This document shows, piece after piece, positions 46,801 to 55,866 of a stretch of 64,000 bases of DNA. Positions within the stretch are counted from its first letter, which is position 1; every line of letters starts with the position of its first letter. Below the pieces are notes generated by a model. It saw nothing but the letters and a program-made list of their open reading frames with translations. It had not been told where the DNA came from and searched no databases. This DNA is from Tolypeutes matacus (lineage: Eukaryota; Chordata; Mammalia; Cingulata; Chlamyphoridae), in assembly GCA_026826555.1 (NCBI GenBank), contig JAKSZT010040190.1, positions 74,408 through 138,407 on the forward strand, read 5' to 3'. A program made the position numbers and the translations under genes.

Positions 46801-49535
46801 ACCACTGTCTTCTCGCCTCCATGGTTTCTGAAGAGAAATCTGCACAAAGTCTTACTGGACGTCCTTTGTACGTGATCATTTGCTTCTCTCTTGCTGCTCT
46901 GAGAATTTTCTCCTTATCTTTTACATTTGACATTCTGAATAATATGTGTCTTGGCGTAGTTCTATTTGGATTTATTCTCATTGGGGTACGGTGTGCTTCT
47001 TGGACATGTAAGTTCATTTCTTTCGTGAGAGTTGGGAAATTTTCAGCTCTTATTTCCTCAAATACTCTTTCTGCTCCTTTTCCTTTCTCTTCTCCTTCTG
47101 TAATTCCCATGACACATATGTTCTTGCGTTTTGTGTTGGCATTCAACTCTCTGAGCCCCTGCTCAATTTTTTCCATTTTTTTCTCTCTCTGTTCTTTTTT
47201 CTCTTCAATTTTAGCTGCTCTGTCTTCAGTATCACTTATTCTTTCTTCTATCATTTCAAGTCTGCTGTTGTATGCTTCAAATGTATTTTTGACTTCACCT
47301 ATTGTGTCTTTCATTCCCATGAACTCCATTACTTTTCTGTTCAGTGTTTCGAATTCTTCTTTGCATTCACTCAATGACTTCTTGGTGTCATTGATCTCTT
47401 TAACTATATTCTCTTTCATCTCATTAATTTGATTTTGGAAATTTGTGCTCATCTCACTGATTAGTTCTCTCAAATTCGGCATCTCTTCTGGGACTTTGCT
47501 GTATTCCTTTTCTTGAGCCATGTCTTCTATTTTCTTAGTATGGCTCGTACTCTTTTGCTGGTGCTTAGGCATCTGGTTAGTTTGTATTTTACTTAGATGC
47601 TCTAATTCTTTCTCTTTTATGGGGTTTTAGTGGCAGGTGGCTGTGAGTTACCGCCGCTCTTTGATTTTTGGCTCAACCTTGATTGTTAGGATTGTTCTGC
47701 TGGTTGCTCAAAACTGGGCACTGGACCCAGTAATTGGTTGTAGAGTCGTTTCCTAGGGCCTTGGGCAGGGAGGCTATAGAGGCCAGGAAAAGACTCTCTT
47801 ACTTATTAATTTTCTTATGTGCACTTCCTTGGTCTGCCAGGAGATGGCGCTTGTTGGCAGCTCTCAATTCAATGCCTGGTCGGAGTGTATTTGTTGTGAC
47901 ACAGACCAGATCAATGTGATGGAGCTTCCTGTCTGGGGGCTAAGAGCCCTGTTTTTTAACTTTCTGAGACAGTTCTCCAGACTTCTTGTAGCGCCCCCCT
48001 TTTCCCAGCTAGGAAATATTTCCACTCCCTTCTGAGTCCTCCACAATCAGTCCCTGTTAGTAGAGGAGGAGATGGGGAGGTTTGTATATCTTTAGCCCCT
48101 TGCAGGCTCCAAGGCAAATAATGGCGCAGCCCCACCCGGCCTGGAAGGGGTCTCAGGACAGGGCTGACCAAACCTGGGAGTCCAAAGCAGGGTCAGCCCC
48201 AGGCTCTCTCTCCCCTCTCCCATGGAGTCCTCAACAATTAGTCCAGGCTAGAAGAGAGGGAGGTTGGGAGGGTCGGATTTCTCTAGTCCTTCCTAGACTC
48301 CCAGGGCAAACCGCTGTGTGGAAGTGTCCATGGGGCTCTGCAGCCCAAATTTCAAGTCAGAACTGGAGTCAGCCTAAGGCTGTGTCCCTCTCTCTTCCCC
48401 TTTCTGGGAGTGGCAGATCCCTGAAGCCCCCTTTGTCTGTGGTCACAGGCCCAGCAGCCCTAGAATTCTTAAGAGTGTGGGGGAGGGTGCCGGCAGCAGC
48501 AGAAGCTGTTGTCGTGATTTCCCTCTTCTGTCCCTCTCTCCTCTGGGTGGTGTGCAGCTTTCACCTGCTGTCCTAAACCCTAGAAGATCCTTTTCGGGGC
48601 TGTTTCCGCTTGTCCTCTAGCTATTTTTCTCTCTTTCACTTTTAAAAAATTATTTTATTTCACTTCCACACAGTGAAATAAATTAATGATATTTGCATAT
48701 CCTATTTATTGTTTCAGATGGTAGGCTCGGGATTGACAACAGGGAGTTGATTGTTCAGCAGAAAATTTCTGAAGAAATAAAATCCCCAGTAGAGAGATCT
48801 GGAAGATTCAATGGAGTTGGTGCCCAGGGACCTGACAGAAGAGAAGGCTGTAAATACAAGAGAAGCTCTGAAAACCCAAGGAACAATTCCAAAGGAAAAA
48901 AACAATTTAAATGTGATGAATGTGGGAAAAGTTTTACGCAGAGCTCTAGCCTTGTTCAACATCGGAGGATTCACACCGGAGAGAAACCGTATGAATGTAC
49001 TGTGTGCGGAAAAGCCTTCAGAGTGAGCTCAAGCCTAATTGTTCATCTGAGAATGCACTCTGGAGAGCGACCTTACAAATGCAGTGACTGTGGGAAAGCC
49101 TTTAGTGCAAGCACACGCCTTATCCAACATCAGATAATCCACACCAGGGAAAAGCCCTACAAATGTGAAGAATGTGGTAAGCGTTTTAATGTCAGTTCCA
49201 GCCTAATTCTCCATCAAAGAATCCATTCGGGATACAGACCCTACAAGTGTAATGAATGTGGGAGAGCCTTCATTGTCAAGTCATACCTTGTTCAACATCA
49301 GAGAATCCACACAGGGGAAAAACCATATAAATGTAAAGATTGTGGGAAATGCTTTACACAGCAATCGGGTCTTGTTCAACATTTGCATACCCATAATAAG
49401 GAGAAACCTTCCAAATGTGATACATGTGGAAAAGTTTTCAACAAGACTTCAAGCCTTTATCGACATCAAAAAGTTCATTTTAAAGAAAATTCTATAAATG
49501 CGGTGAATAAGGCAAAAGAGTCTAAGCTCATTTAG
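37430..49535 (+). CDS. SCAN domain C2H2 zinc-finger protein, 458 aa, 3 coding exons
   Basis: Joined as 37436-37849, 38115-38259 and 48718-49535; phases 0 and 1 fit and the frame is open throughout. The start ATG at 37,436 has A at -3 and lies just inside the acceptor at 37,429. Residues 46-134 form a SCAN domain ([20 protein letters not shown], then [20 protein letters not shown]), which mediates dimerisation between SCAN proteins. Residues 187-249 are a charged linker with no KRAB. Residues 250-440 hold seven C2H2 fingers, all with two Cys and two His and mostly TGEKPY-type linkers. It should bind DNA in the nucleus. It belongs to the ZSCAN/ZKSCAN cluster near TRIM27, but I cannot match it to one named human gene; the fingers do not fit ZSCAN9, 12, 16, 23, 26 or 31 as I recall them. 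Intron 2 is 10.5 kb and full of L1. Confidence 0.9.
38115..38259 (+). CDS. SCAN-ZNF second coding exon
   Basis: Acceptor ttttttgtag at 38,114, donor CAG-G/gtaagg at 38,259/38,260. Encodes 48 residues from [17 protein letters not shown] to SNLSLQDQ plus one base. This linker exon is standard in ZSCAN genes and varies quickly. Confidence 0.88.
38260..38814. other. SCAN-ZNF intron 2, start
   Basis: Unassigned intron sequence with a CTTT-rich tract near 38,780-38,812. Confidence 0.4.
38815..39380 (-). mobile_element. Old L1 3' part, antisense
   Basis: 'attagagaagttgtaggttt', 'aggttcccatatacctcgc' and 'ccttgcattactgtgtta' are the antisense of an L1M-type 3' UTR, continued after the SINE fragment at 39,103 by 'gctaccatcaccattatccattacc'. 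Diverged, noncoding. Confidence 0.75.
39103..39165 (+). mobile_element. tRNA-SINE head fragment
   Basis: 'gggagcagatgtggctaaagtgg' and 'ttgagtgcctgcttcccaggtacg' form a SINE head inserted in the old L1. B box is damaged. Confidence 0.7.
39381..42400 (-). mobile_element. Old L1 (ORF2 and part of ORF1), antisense
   Basis: Parallel to the younger L1 at 43.4-48.6 kb over most of its length but with many stops and indels: RT region at 39,420-40,400, endonuclease region at 40,500-41,350, ORF1 C-terminal text at 41,830-42,110. Beyond 42,115 it jumps to 5'-UTR-like sequence, so most of ORF1 is deleted. Interrupted by a SINE at 39,582. Confidence 0.85.
39582..39750 (-). mobile_element. DAS-type SINE, minus strand, with TSDs, nested in L1
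   Basis: T-rich tail, body with ttgctgcttgtgctcgctgg, antisense head ending agccgcttccc. Duplication ggtataaatctttt at about 39,568-39,581 and 39,751-39,764. The B-box side of the head has an internal deletion. Confidence 0.9.
42401..43346. other. SCAN-ZNF intron 2, middle, with two MIRs
   Basis: 42,560-42,665 is an antisense MIR ('tttacaatgaggaaactgaagcatggg'). 43,115-43,275 is a sense MIR ('tacctcacttttattctgaggattaaatgag', 'ctagcatggtacctggca'). Short (TA)n at 42,808. Otherwise unassigned. Confidence 0.6.
43526..46502 (-). pseudogene. L1 ORF2, frameshifted and internally deleted
   Basis: Begins [21 protein letters not shown]. Endonuclease motifs are present: LQETHL, GDFNTPL, RIDHML and SDHNGM. 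A frameshift near 45,770 separates it from the RT N-terminal part (ending near [11 protein letters not shown]). At about 44,730 the text jumps directly to the post-RT region ([16 protein letters not shown]), so fingers/palm and the catalytic aspartates are missing. The C-terminal Cys-rich region (about 44,119-43,526) follows in further frames. It cannot make an active enzyme. Confidence 0.88.
46685..47572 (-). CDS. L1 ORF1p, intact frame (295 aa)
   Basis: Intact reading frame starting [12 protein letters not shown] long coiled coil (about residues 45-150, rich in Glu, Lys, Asn) is followed by the RRM ([24 protein letters not shown]) and the C-terminal domain ([27 protein letters not shown]), the standard layout of this RNA-binding trimer. 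About 40 residues shorter than human ORF1p, mostly in the N-terminal half. It is the only full-length frame of the element, so its retention suggests a fairly recent insertion. Confidence 0.9.
   Translation of the reverse strand: MPKHQQKSTSHTKKIEDMAQEKEYSKVPEEMPNLRELISEMSTNFQNQINEMKENIVKEINDTKKSLSECKEEFETLNRKVMEFMGMKDTIGEVKNTFEAYNSRLEMIEERISDTEDRAAKIEEKKEQREKKMEKIEQGLRELNANTKRKNICVMGITEGEEKGKGAERVFEEIRAENFPTLTKEMNLHVQEAHRTPMRINPNRTTPRHILFRMSNVKDKEKILRAAREKQMITYKGRPVRLCADFSSETMEARRQWYATIRKLKEKNCQPRILYPAKLSFKYEGEYKVFTTNRN
48718..49535 (+). CDS. SCAN-ZNF zinc-finger exon (seven C2H2 fingers)
   Basis: Acceptor ttattgtttcag at 48,717; stop TAG at 49,533-49,535. Encodes [10 protein letters not shown], a basic linker, then seven fingers starting [19 protein letters not shown] and ending with [18 protein letters not shown], and an 18-residue tail. 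The linker before finger 4 is TREKPYK and that before finger 7 is NKEKPSK; others are TGEKPY, SGERPY or SGYRPY. No frame break. Confidence 0.94.
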
Positions 49536-50283
49536 CAGGGTCTTAGACTGCATGGACACCGGGAAGAATTTAAAAGAAGGCAAATGTTATAATCTGGGTT
49601 TAGTAGTATGGGAAGCATATTTTGCCAACCTAGCCAAAAGCAAAATAACCTTCCCCCCCCCCATTTTTTTAGAAAACACAGATAGTTCTTACTTTGCCCA
49701 GTTCCGACCAATATGTACAAAGTTCACTTAGCAGTTTACTTACCAGTACTCCAACAATACAGTTCAAATTTCAGTTCACACAGCATATTAACTGAGTGAT
49801 TGCATAAACTACAACCTTAGAGGCTACCTCTTAAGGCCACACAGCACTATATATATAAAGAGATGTGCATCATGACCGTGCCCAATCACTTGTTTCAAAG
49901 TCTACCAGTGATTGGTGACTGCATCTGTTATCCAGGTCATGCACAGACAGCAGAGTTTGTAGTTGTGTTGCCTTCTTGACTTCCAGTGATAAAAACTCGT
50001 GCCATTTTACAAAAATGTATATTTAAAAGAATATCCATTCAGCCAACAAAAATGAAAGTGCAGAAAAGAAATGAAAAATGATAAATTGGGTGGTTTGGTT
50101 CCTGTGAGAATCCCAATATTCTTGTACAGTATAAGATGGTTGCTTTACTTAAGCCTTATAATCTCTGTAGAAGTTTTAATTAAACAGTTCATTCAGGGAT
50201 GAGCACAGCAAAGAGGCCTTATTCAGTAACACAGTAATTTATTGAATGCTCCTGTAGAATTGCTGCTTAGAACTGTGTAATTT
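49536..50283 (+). other. SCAN-ZNF 3' UTR (extent uncertain)
   Basis: AT-rich sequence after the stop codon with a C9 run near 49,652. No canonical AATAAA before the retrocopy at 50,284; an ATTAAA near 50,178 is the best candidate signal. Confidence 0.45.
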
Positions 50284-50969
50284 AAAAGTTGCTCAGCCTA
50301 TCCTGGCGTCTGACTGCGCTACTCCGGAGGAGGTGCCCTGTCAGGCCCAACCAAACGGCGGAGACCACGAGAAAGGCAGGAAGGTTATGTACGCCTCTTC
50401 TGCCCTGGGCCCGGAAGGGTGATGTGGCTGGGGTTCTGCCGGCCTCACTATGACTGTTGGGTATATTTTGGAAGTGTGCCAGAATAGGTGAACGAAAGAG
50501 TCCTTATGTTGCTGTATGCTGTATAGTGATGGCCTTCAGTATCCTGTTTGTACAATAGCTTGGAACAATGCCAGAATTTGATTGCAGTCAGATTTCAAAA
50601 TGAAAAAGGACTATATACAGAAAATAATGGAAAGAGTGTTTAACCCTTTTATCTCTGAACATTGAATGAGATAAATTTCTAGCTGCTGTTCTCTATTTTT
50701 ACGTTATTGGACCAATGTTCTGTATAAATAATTAAGATGTAACCAAATTCAAAGAGTTTAAAATGTGTGTAACAATCCACCTCAGTACTGTCACTACAAT
50801 ATTACATTCTGCAAATGTCTTCTGTTGTGTCAGATACCAATTTTTAGTGAGGTATCTCTAAGGCACATAGTAGAAAACAATTAGTAAATTACTCAAATTC
50901 CTTTCTGTGATTTGGAAATGATAAATCTTTATAGAATGAAAAAAAATAAATAAATAAAAGTTGCTCAGC
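50284..50969 (+). pseudogene. Retrocopy of an unidentified transcript, with TSDs
   Basis: Bounded by the perfect 14-bp repeat aaaagttgctcagc at 50,284-50,297 and 50,956-50,969. The left copy is preceded by ttt, giving the TT/AAAA site used by L1 machinery. The insert starts GC-rich (about 50,298-50,450) and becomes AT-rich, ending in an A-rich tail with AATAAATAAATAAA. This is how a processed cDNA made mostly of a 3' UTR would look. No long frame survives and I do not recognise the parent gene. Confidence 0.75.
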
Positions 50970-51594
50970 ACCTGCTCTAGCCATTTTTAGCCAAGAAATA
51001 ATTTTTGGAACTCATTTCATATACCACAGAGTAAACTGAACAATTAATATGTCAGGGTCTTGGCTTCCACTTCAAATCTTGAACCCAGCCCCAAGGTGTT
51101 CAGAATAGGCTGAGGAAAACTCTAGATGTGCTCTGTCCAACAAAATAGTCCCTTGGCCACATGTGGCCAGCAAACACTTGAAAAGGGGAGATTCAGACTT
51201 GAGATGTGTTAAGTGTAAATTACACCCCGGATTTGAAGACTTTGCACCCTCCAAAAAAGTATCTAAACTATCTCACTATTTTTTCATATTGATCACATGT
51301 TGAAATGATAACATTTGGATAAGTAGAGCTAAATAAAATATATTAAAATTAAAAAAAAAAAAATACTCAAACTGGAAGGGAAATTCAAATTGCATGTAAA
51401 AGGAGTTCTAGAAGAAAAGGCTGACCTTGGGAATGCTGACATTACAGCTGTTTGATAGACTATATAAGCAGCCAGAGCAGCTTAGTGAAGGTGACCTTAA
51501 CAGAAGTGAGGAAATTGGATAAAGATGTCGGGGAGAAAGTGATGCCAACATAAACCTTCACATAAAAGGACCTGTTAGAGGTAGTTCATACTTT
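50970..51594. other. Intergenic, nothing recognised
   Basis: AT-rich, with an A-rich run near 51,350. Ends at the assembly gap. Confidence 0.4.
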
Positions 51595-51994
51595 NNNNNN
51601 NNNNNNNNNNNNNNNNNNNNNNNNNNNNNNNNNNNNNNNNNNNNNNNNNNNNNNNNNNNNNNNNNNNNNNNNNNNNNNNNNNNNNNNNNNNNNNNNNNNN
51701 NNNNNNNNNNNNNNNNNNNNNNNNNNNNNNNNNNNNNNNNNNNNNNNNNNNNNNNNNNNNNNNNNNNNNNNNNNNNNNNNNNNNNNNNNNNNNNNNNNNN
51801 NNNNNNNNNNNNNNNNNNNNNNNNNNNNNNNNNNNNNNNNNNNNNNNNNNNNNNNNNNNNNNNNNNNNNNNNNNNNNNNNNNNNNNNNNNNNNNNNNNNN
51901 NNNNNNNNNNNNNNNNNNNNNNNNNNNNNNNNNNNNNNNNNNNNNNNNNNNNNNNNNNNNNNNNNNNNNNNNNNNNNNNNNNNNNNNNNNNNNN
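51595..51994. other. Assembly gap (400 N)
   Basis: A run of exactly 400 N. True length is unknown, and any feature near it may be broken by the assembly. Confidence 1.
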
Positions 51995-52240
51995 TGTTGA
52001 TAAGTTATTTACAAAGAAATAAAACTTCAATGTTTCTAATGTTTTAAGTTGGTGTACTAAATAAATTTTAATTTTACTGCTTTATTATTTCCCAATACAT
52101 TTATAGCCGACAGAGTTTTTAATTCTTTGACAAGAATTTTGTTTAAAGATTATGAACAATCCTAATTTTTCTCATTTAATTTCAATTAAGATTTGTCTAG
52201 GTGTCACACTGATTTTTTTTCCCCCATAGTGGGACTTCCA
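51995..52240. other. AT-rich spacer after the gap
   Basis: No feature recognised. Confidence 0.4.
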
Positions 52241-52249
52241 GTTTCCAAG

Positions 52250-53210
52250 GAAAGTGTATATACGAGCAGGATGCAGGCCGAGCGTGGGAAGGCTCAGGGT
52301 TTCCGCAACACCCTTGGGAGGAAAAACGGGAGGTCGCGTAGCCATAAGCAAAGGCAGGGCCTGTTCCAACAGGGCGCCCCAGGCTTTTCCCCTAGGCGAG
52401 AGGCCACGGGGTGGAAGCCGCTCCCGGAAGCTGGAGAAACGGCGCGGGCCAGCCGGGGCCGCGCATCCCGCGGCGACGTCACCCGCCGCCCGGCGCTCCC
52501 GGCCTGAGAGCCCGCGTAGCCCGCGGTGACGTCACCCGCCGCCCGGCGCTCCCCGCCTGAGGCCCCGCCCCCCGGGCCGCCCAGCGCTCCCGGCCTGAGG
52601 CCCCGCCCCCCGGGGCCGCGCATCCCGCGACGACGTCACCCGCCGCCCGGCGCTCCCGGCCTGAGGCCCCGCCCCCGGGTCGCGCATCCCGCGGCGACGT
52701 CACCCGCCGCCCGGCGCTCCCCGCCTGAGGCCCCGCCCCCGGGTCGCGTAGCCCGCGGTGACGTCACCCGCCGCCCGGCGCTCCCCGCCGGAGGCCCCGC
52801 CCCCGGGTCGCGTAGCCCGCGGTGACGTCACCCGCCGCCCGGCGCTCCCCGCCTGAGGGAGGCCCCGGTGCCGGCGGGTGGACGAGGCGGGCGCGGGCCG
52901 GCTCGGCGGGCGCGGGAGGTGCGGGCCCCCGAGGCCGAGCGAGCAGGAGGGCAGCTCTGCGCGGCGACCCCGAGGGCGTAAGGAGGGAAGCCCGCCGAGC
53001 CGCTGGAGGAGGGCGAGGCCTGTCTGAGCCCGCGCTGCCTGCTCACTGCCGCCTGCAGCCTGCAGCCCTGGGCGAGGAGGCTGCAGAGGGGGCGCTGCGG
53101 CGTCCGGGGGAGGCGGGGAGTCTGAGCAGCGTTTAGAACGCTGGGGTCGAGCGAGCACCGGGCTGGGGTCGTGGACCAGCCTCTCGCCTGAGGTTGCCGA
53201 GATGGCCGCG
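52250..53210. promoter_or_regulatory. Strong CpG island with CRE and GC-box repeats
   Basis: About 950 bp of very GC-rich, CpG-dense DNA containing the 64-bp tandem array at 52,470-52,860. CRE-type octamers occur six times: TGACGTCA at 52,527, 52,759 and 52,823; CGACGTCA at 52,474, 52,631 and 52,695. GC boxes (ccccgccccc) occur in most units. This is a promoter-like island; a decayed SCAN exon begins 0.5 kb downstream. Long frames here are GC-driven artefacts. Confidence 0.8.
52470..52860 (+). repeat. 64-bp GC-rich minisatellite carrying CRE and Sp1 motifs
   Basis: The last copies are exactly 64 bp apart (CRE octamers at 52,631, 52,695, 52,759 and 52,823). Earlier copies are 52 bp apart and one partial copy at about 52,561-52,610 lacks the CRE. 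Each unit has the order CRE, ccgcccggcgctccc, cgcctgaggccccgcccc, gggtcgcg. Near-identity of units indicates recent expansion or homogenisation. Confidence 0.93.
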
Positions 53211-53699
53211 GGCCTCCGGGATTAGGGGGTCCCCCGATTCCAAGGAGAAGCAGAAAGAGCCCTGAAGACCCATGTCACCCCCGTAGTGCTTGTTTGTGTC
53301 TGAGCTGTGGGATTGAGCCTCTCTCTCCTTCCCGAGCGAGACTTGTTCTTACCTTCAAGGAAGAGGTGCACCTGCGCTGGGCGCTGCGGGGGGAGCCGGC
53401 GCACCCGTGGGAGAGGCCTCTGCCCCCCCCCCCCAGGCCCAGTGAGAGGGCCCGGTGGGAAGGAGACGGGCCCCGTGGCAGGAGCCGGCAAGCTGTGGGC
53501 ACCTGGATTTGCCCTTCTGAAAATTTCCCTGCTGGTCTCTTAAGGATATCTCTTGTCGGTGTCAACAGTTACTTGTTCTTTTCAGGACATTGGGATGTTT
53601 CTCCAGAACAGACTCGAGAACCGGCATTGCTTTCCTAAATCATGTGACTGAACGATTGAGGAAGGTTGCAGCCCTGGCTGAGCAAATCCCTGAGGGGCG
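53211..53699. other. Transition from CpG island, possible 5' exon
   Basis: GC-rich and open in two frames, but no domain. May include a noncoding exon of the former SCAN gene. C10 run at 53,425. Confidence 0.35.
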
Positions 53700-54010
53700 T
53701 AAGAGGCGTGTGGCAGCGAAGGAACCGCAGTAAATAACCAGCCTGACTTTTCAGGTAGTTCCTGCTGCCTGGACTCCCCTGGGCCCTGTGACGCGCTGAG
53801 CTGACTCCAGGAGCTCTGCCGACAGTGGCCGCGGCCTGAGATACACACAAAGAGCAGATCCCAGAGCTGCTGGTGCTGGAGCAGTTCCTGACAGTCCTGC
53901 CTGAGGAGCTCCAAAGCTGGGTGCGGGAGCAGCATCCAGAGAGAGGAGCCTTGTCGTGGCCTTGCTAGAGAATTTGGAGAAAGAGCGTGATGAACCCAGA
54001 CAGGAGGTGG
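53700..54010 (+). pseudogene. SCAN-domain exon pseudogene
   Basis: A decayed paralogue of the SCAN exon at 37.4 kb. Readable pieces are [15 protein letters not shown], then after a lost base [33 protein letters not shown], then in another frame [14 protein letters not shown] followed by the donor-like gtgggaag. At least one stop (in DALS-stop-LQEL) and two frameshifts. The splice donor after the Gln-Glu codons is at the place expected of a SCAN exon, so this is a degraded gene copy and not a retrocopy. Confidence 0.85.
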
Positions 54011-54377
54011 GAAGAGGAGGTGTGTTCTGAAATGAAAAGCAGCATAAGGCTTGAGCTGGGGAGCTTTACCACAACTGTAGGAGGGTGGGTGGGTAACTTT
54101 TAAAATATATATATATTTTTTTTTTTTATTAGAGAAGTTGTGAATAAATACAAAACAATCATGCAGAATGTGCAGAATTCCCATACATCACCCCTTCAAC
54201 ATGTTACATTGTTATGGAACATTTGTTACAGACTATGAAAGAACATCATCAAAATATTATTACTAACTACGGCCCATGGTGGTGTACATTTGGTATATTT
54301 TTTCCATACATCCCCTATTAATCAACACCGTGTCTTAGTACTGTACATTTATTATAGTTCATGAGAGAATGCTCTCT

Positions 54378-54567
54378 TTTTTTTTTTTTTTTTTTTAAAG
54401 ATTTTATTTATTTATTCATTTATCCCCCCCTTGCTGCTTGTGCTCGCTGGGTCAGCCAACCACTCCGTGCAGGTGGGCTTGCCTTCACCAGGAGGCCCCG
54501 GGAACCGAACCCGGGGCCTCCCATATGGCAAACGGGAGCCCCACTGATTGAGCCACAGCCGCCTCCT
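54378..54567 (-). mobile_element. DAS-type SINE, minus strand, nested in L1
   Basis: Poly(T), aaagattttatttatttatt, body with ttgctgcttgtgctcgctgg, head with both boxes ending agccacagccgcctcc. TSDs not clear. Confidence 0.9.
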
Positions 54568-54875
54568 CTCATTTGTACTGTTAACCACATCCCATCTCCA
54601 CCACATGGTTCTCTGTATTAGACAGTCCCCTGCCTTGTACACTCCATCCAAAGAGTGCATTCATTGACTCTCAGCTGCTTCAGAGTTCTGCAGTCATCAC
54701 CTCAGTAAAGTTTTGAACGTTTTCCTTAGTCCAAAAGAAAAACTCCCATACCCCCTATGATTGACCCTTAGCATTGATATAAGACCTTCTTTGACATTGA
54801 TGCAAGAATATTATAATGCTGTTAACTATAGTCCATAAGTTACATTAATTGTATTTTCCCATGCATCACCATATT

Positions 54876-55064
54876 TTTTTAACTTTATTTTGTGCATTTA
54901 ATAATTGAAAACAAAAGCTAAAAAGTAAACACATGAATAAATACATTTCTCAATTAAATGTACTGGATACATATAAATTTTTTTTTTAATCAAACAATAT
55001 GCTACACAATGTATTTGGTTCACAGTAACGCAATCATACAATATTTGTCCTTTTGTGTCTGGCT
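54876..55064 (-). mobile_element. 5'-truncated L1 3' end with TSDs, nested in old L1
   Basis: About 190 bp of the same young 3' end as at 43,359 (taactttattttgtgcatt to gtctggct). Perfect 14-bp duplication tgcatcaccatatt at 54,862-54,875 and 55,065-55,078. Confidence 0.9.
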
Positions 55065-55709
55065 TGCATCACCATATTCTTAACACCTTATAATAGTGAT
55101 GCACATTTGTTCTAATTCAAAGAAGAATCTCATTCTTGTATTTGCACTACTAACCACACTGCTCCTCCACCACTGGGTTTACTATGTCATAAAGCTCCTA
55201 GATTTATTCTCTAGCATTCTTTCAATTGACATGTACATCCCTAGTCTACCCCTTTCAGCCGCAATCCTGTTTATAAACCAGCCATATTAGTTATACTCAC
55301 CATAGTGTGTTACCATCAGCTCTATCCATTTTCCTACTTTTACAGTCAATTAAAAATTCTACATACATTAAGCTTCAGTACCTTTCTCAGCCCTCATCCT
55401 ATCTCCTAGTAACCTATACTCTAGGTTTTAACTCCATGTATTTATTATTCATATTTAGTTCATGTTAGTGAGCTCATGTAATATTTGTCCTTTTGTGCCT
55501 GGCTTTTTTCACTCAGCAGAATGTCCTCAAGGTTCATGCATGTTGTTGTGTGTGGGTGGGTAACTTATTGCCCCTGTGCTTGCTAGTGCTGTTAAACCCT
55601 TGTTTTATATCATCTCTGATTCGCTTTGTAAATTCCCATTTCCCTCCTGGGATTGGATTGTGCTTCTGGTGCGTCCTGCCCTGGGAGTTTGTTTTCTGTG
55701 GTCTCTTAT

Positions 55710-55866
55710 CTGGGTTTTAGCCACAAGATTCCAAGTCCCAGCCCATACAAAAGAGCAGAAGGAGCTCATTTACCCGCGGTGCCCCAGGAGGAGTACAGAA
55801 GTCACTTCATGTTCCGCTCCCGACAAGTGAGATCCAGCCCAAAGTGCCTCTTCACTGGATGGAGGT
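55710..55866 (+). pseudogene. Possible second exon remnant of the SCAN pseudogene
   Basis: After a pyrimidine/acceptor-like stretch (gggttttagccacaag) the frame reads QVPAHTKEQKELI, similar in style to the linker exon of ZSCAN genes (V-x-x-H-x-x-EQ). A donor-like gatggag/gtgaga closes it at about 55,866. Position and strand fit the SCAN pseudogene 1.7 kb upstream. Weak similarity only. Confidence 0.35.

Larger units (their letters stand above)
43359..48631 (-). mobile_element. Nearly full-length L1, minus strand, RT core deleted
   Basis: On the minus strand: 5' UTR (48,631 to about 47,575), ORF1, ORF2, 3' UTR ending at the T-run near 43,354. The 12-bp sequence tctttcactttt at 43,347-43,358 recurs at 48,632-48,643 and is followed there by aaaaaa, so the minus strand has the L1 endonuclease target TT/AAAA at the junction. 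ORF2 has a frameshift near 45,770 and an internal deletion near 44,730 that removes the polymerase active-site region. It lies in intron 2 of the SCAN-ZNF gene, antisense to it. Confidence 0.9.
54095..55545 (-). mobile_element. Old L1 3' part, antisense, with nested inserts
   Basis: 'attagagaagttgtgaataaatac', 'ttcccatacatcaccccttcaac' and 'gtccttttgtgcctggcttttttcactc' are antisense L1M-type 3' sequences. Interrupted by a SINE (54,378) and by a younger L1 3' end (54,876). Confidence 0.78.

Noticed and set aside
37430..49535. Naming the zinc-finger gene ZSCAN12, ZSCAN16 or similar
   Set aside because: The SCAN domain is too conserved to discriminate, and the finger and linker sequences do not match the human members as I recall them, so no symbol is given.
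51575..52030. A 151-codon frame on the minus strand
   Set aside because: It is almost entirely the run of N in the assembly gap.
52254..53158. Frames of 90-150 codons across the CRE minisatellite
   Set aside because: Repeat-driven low-complexity frames in several phases and on both strands; no family resemblance.
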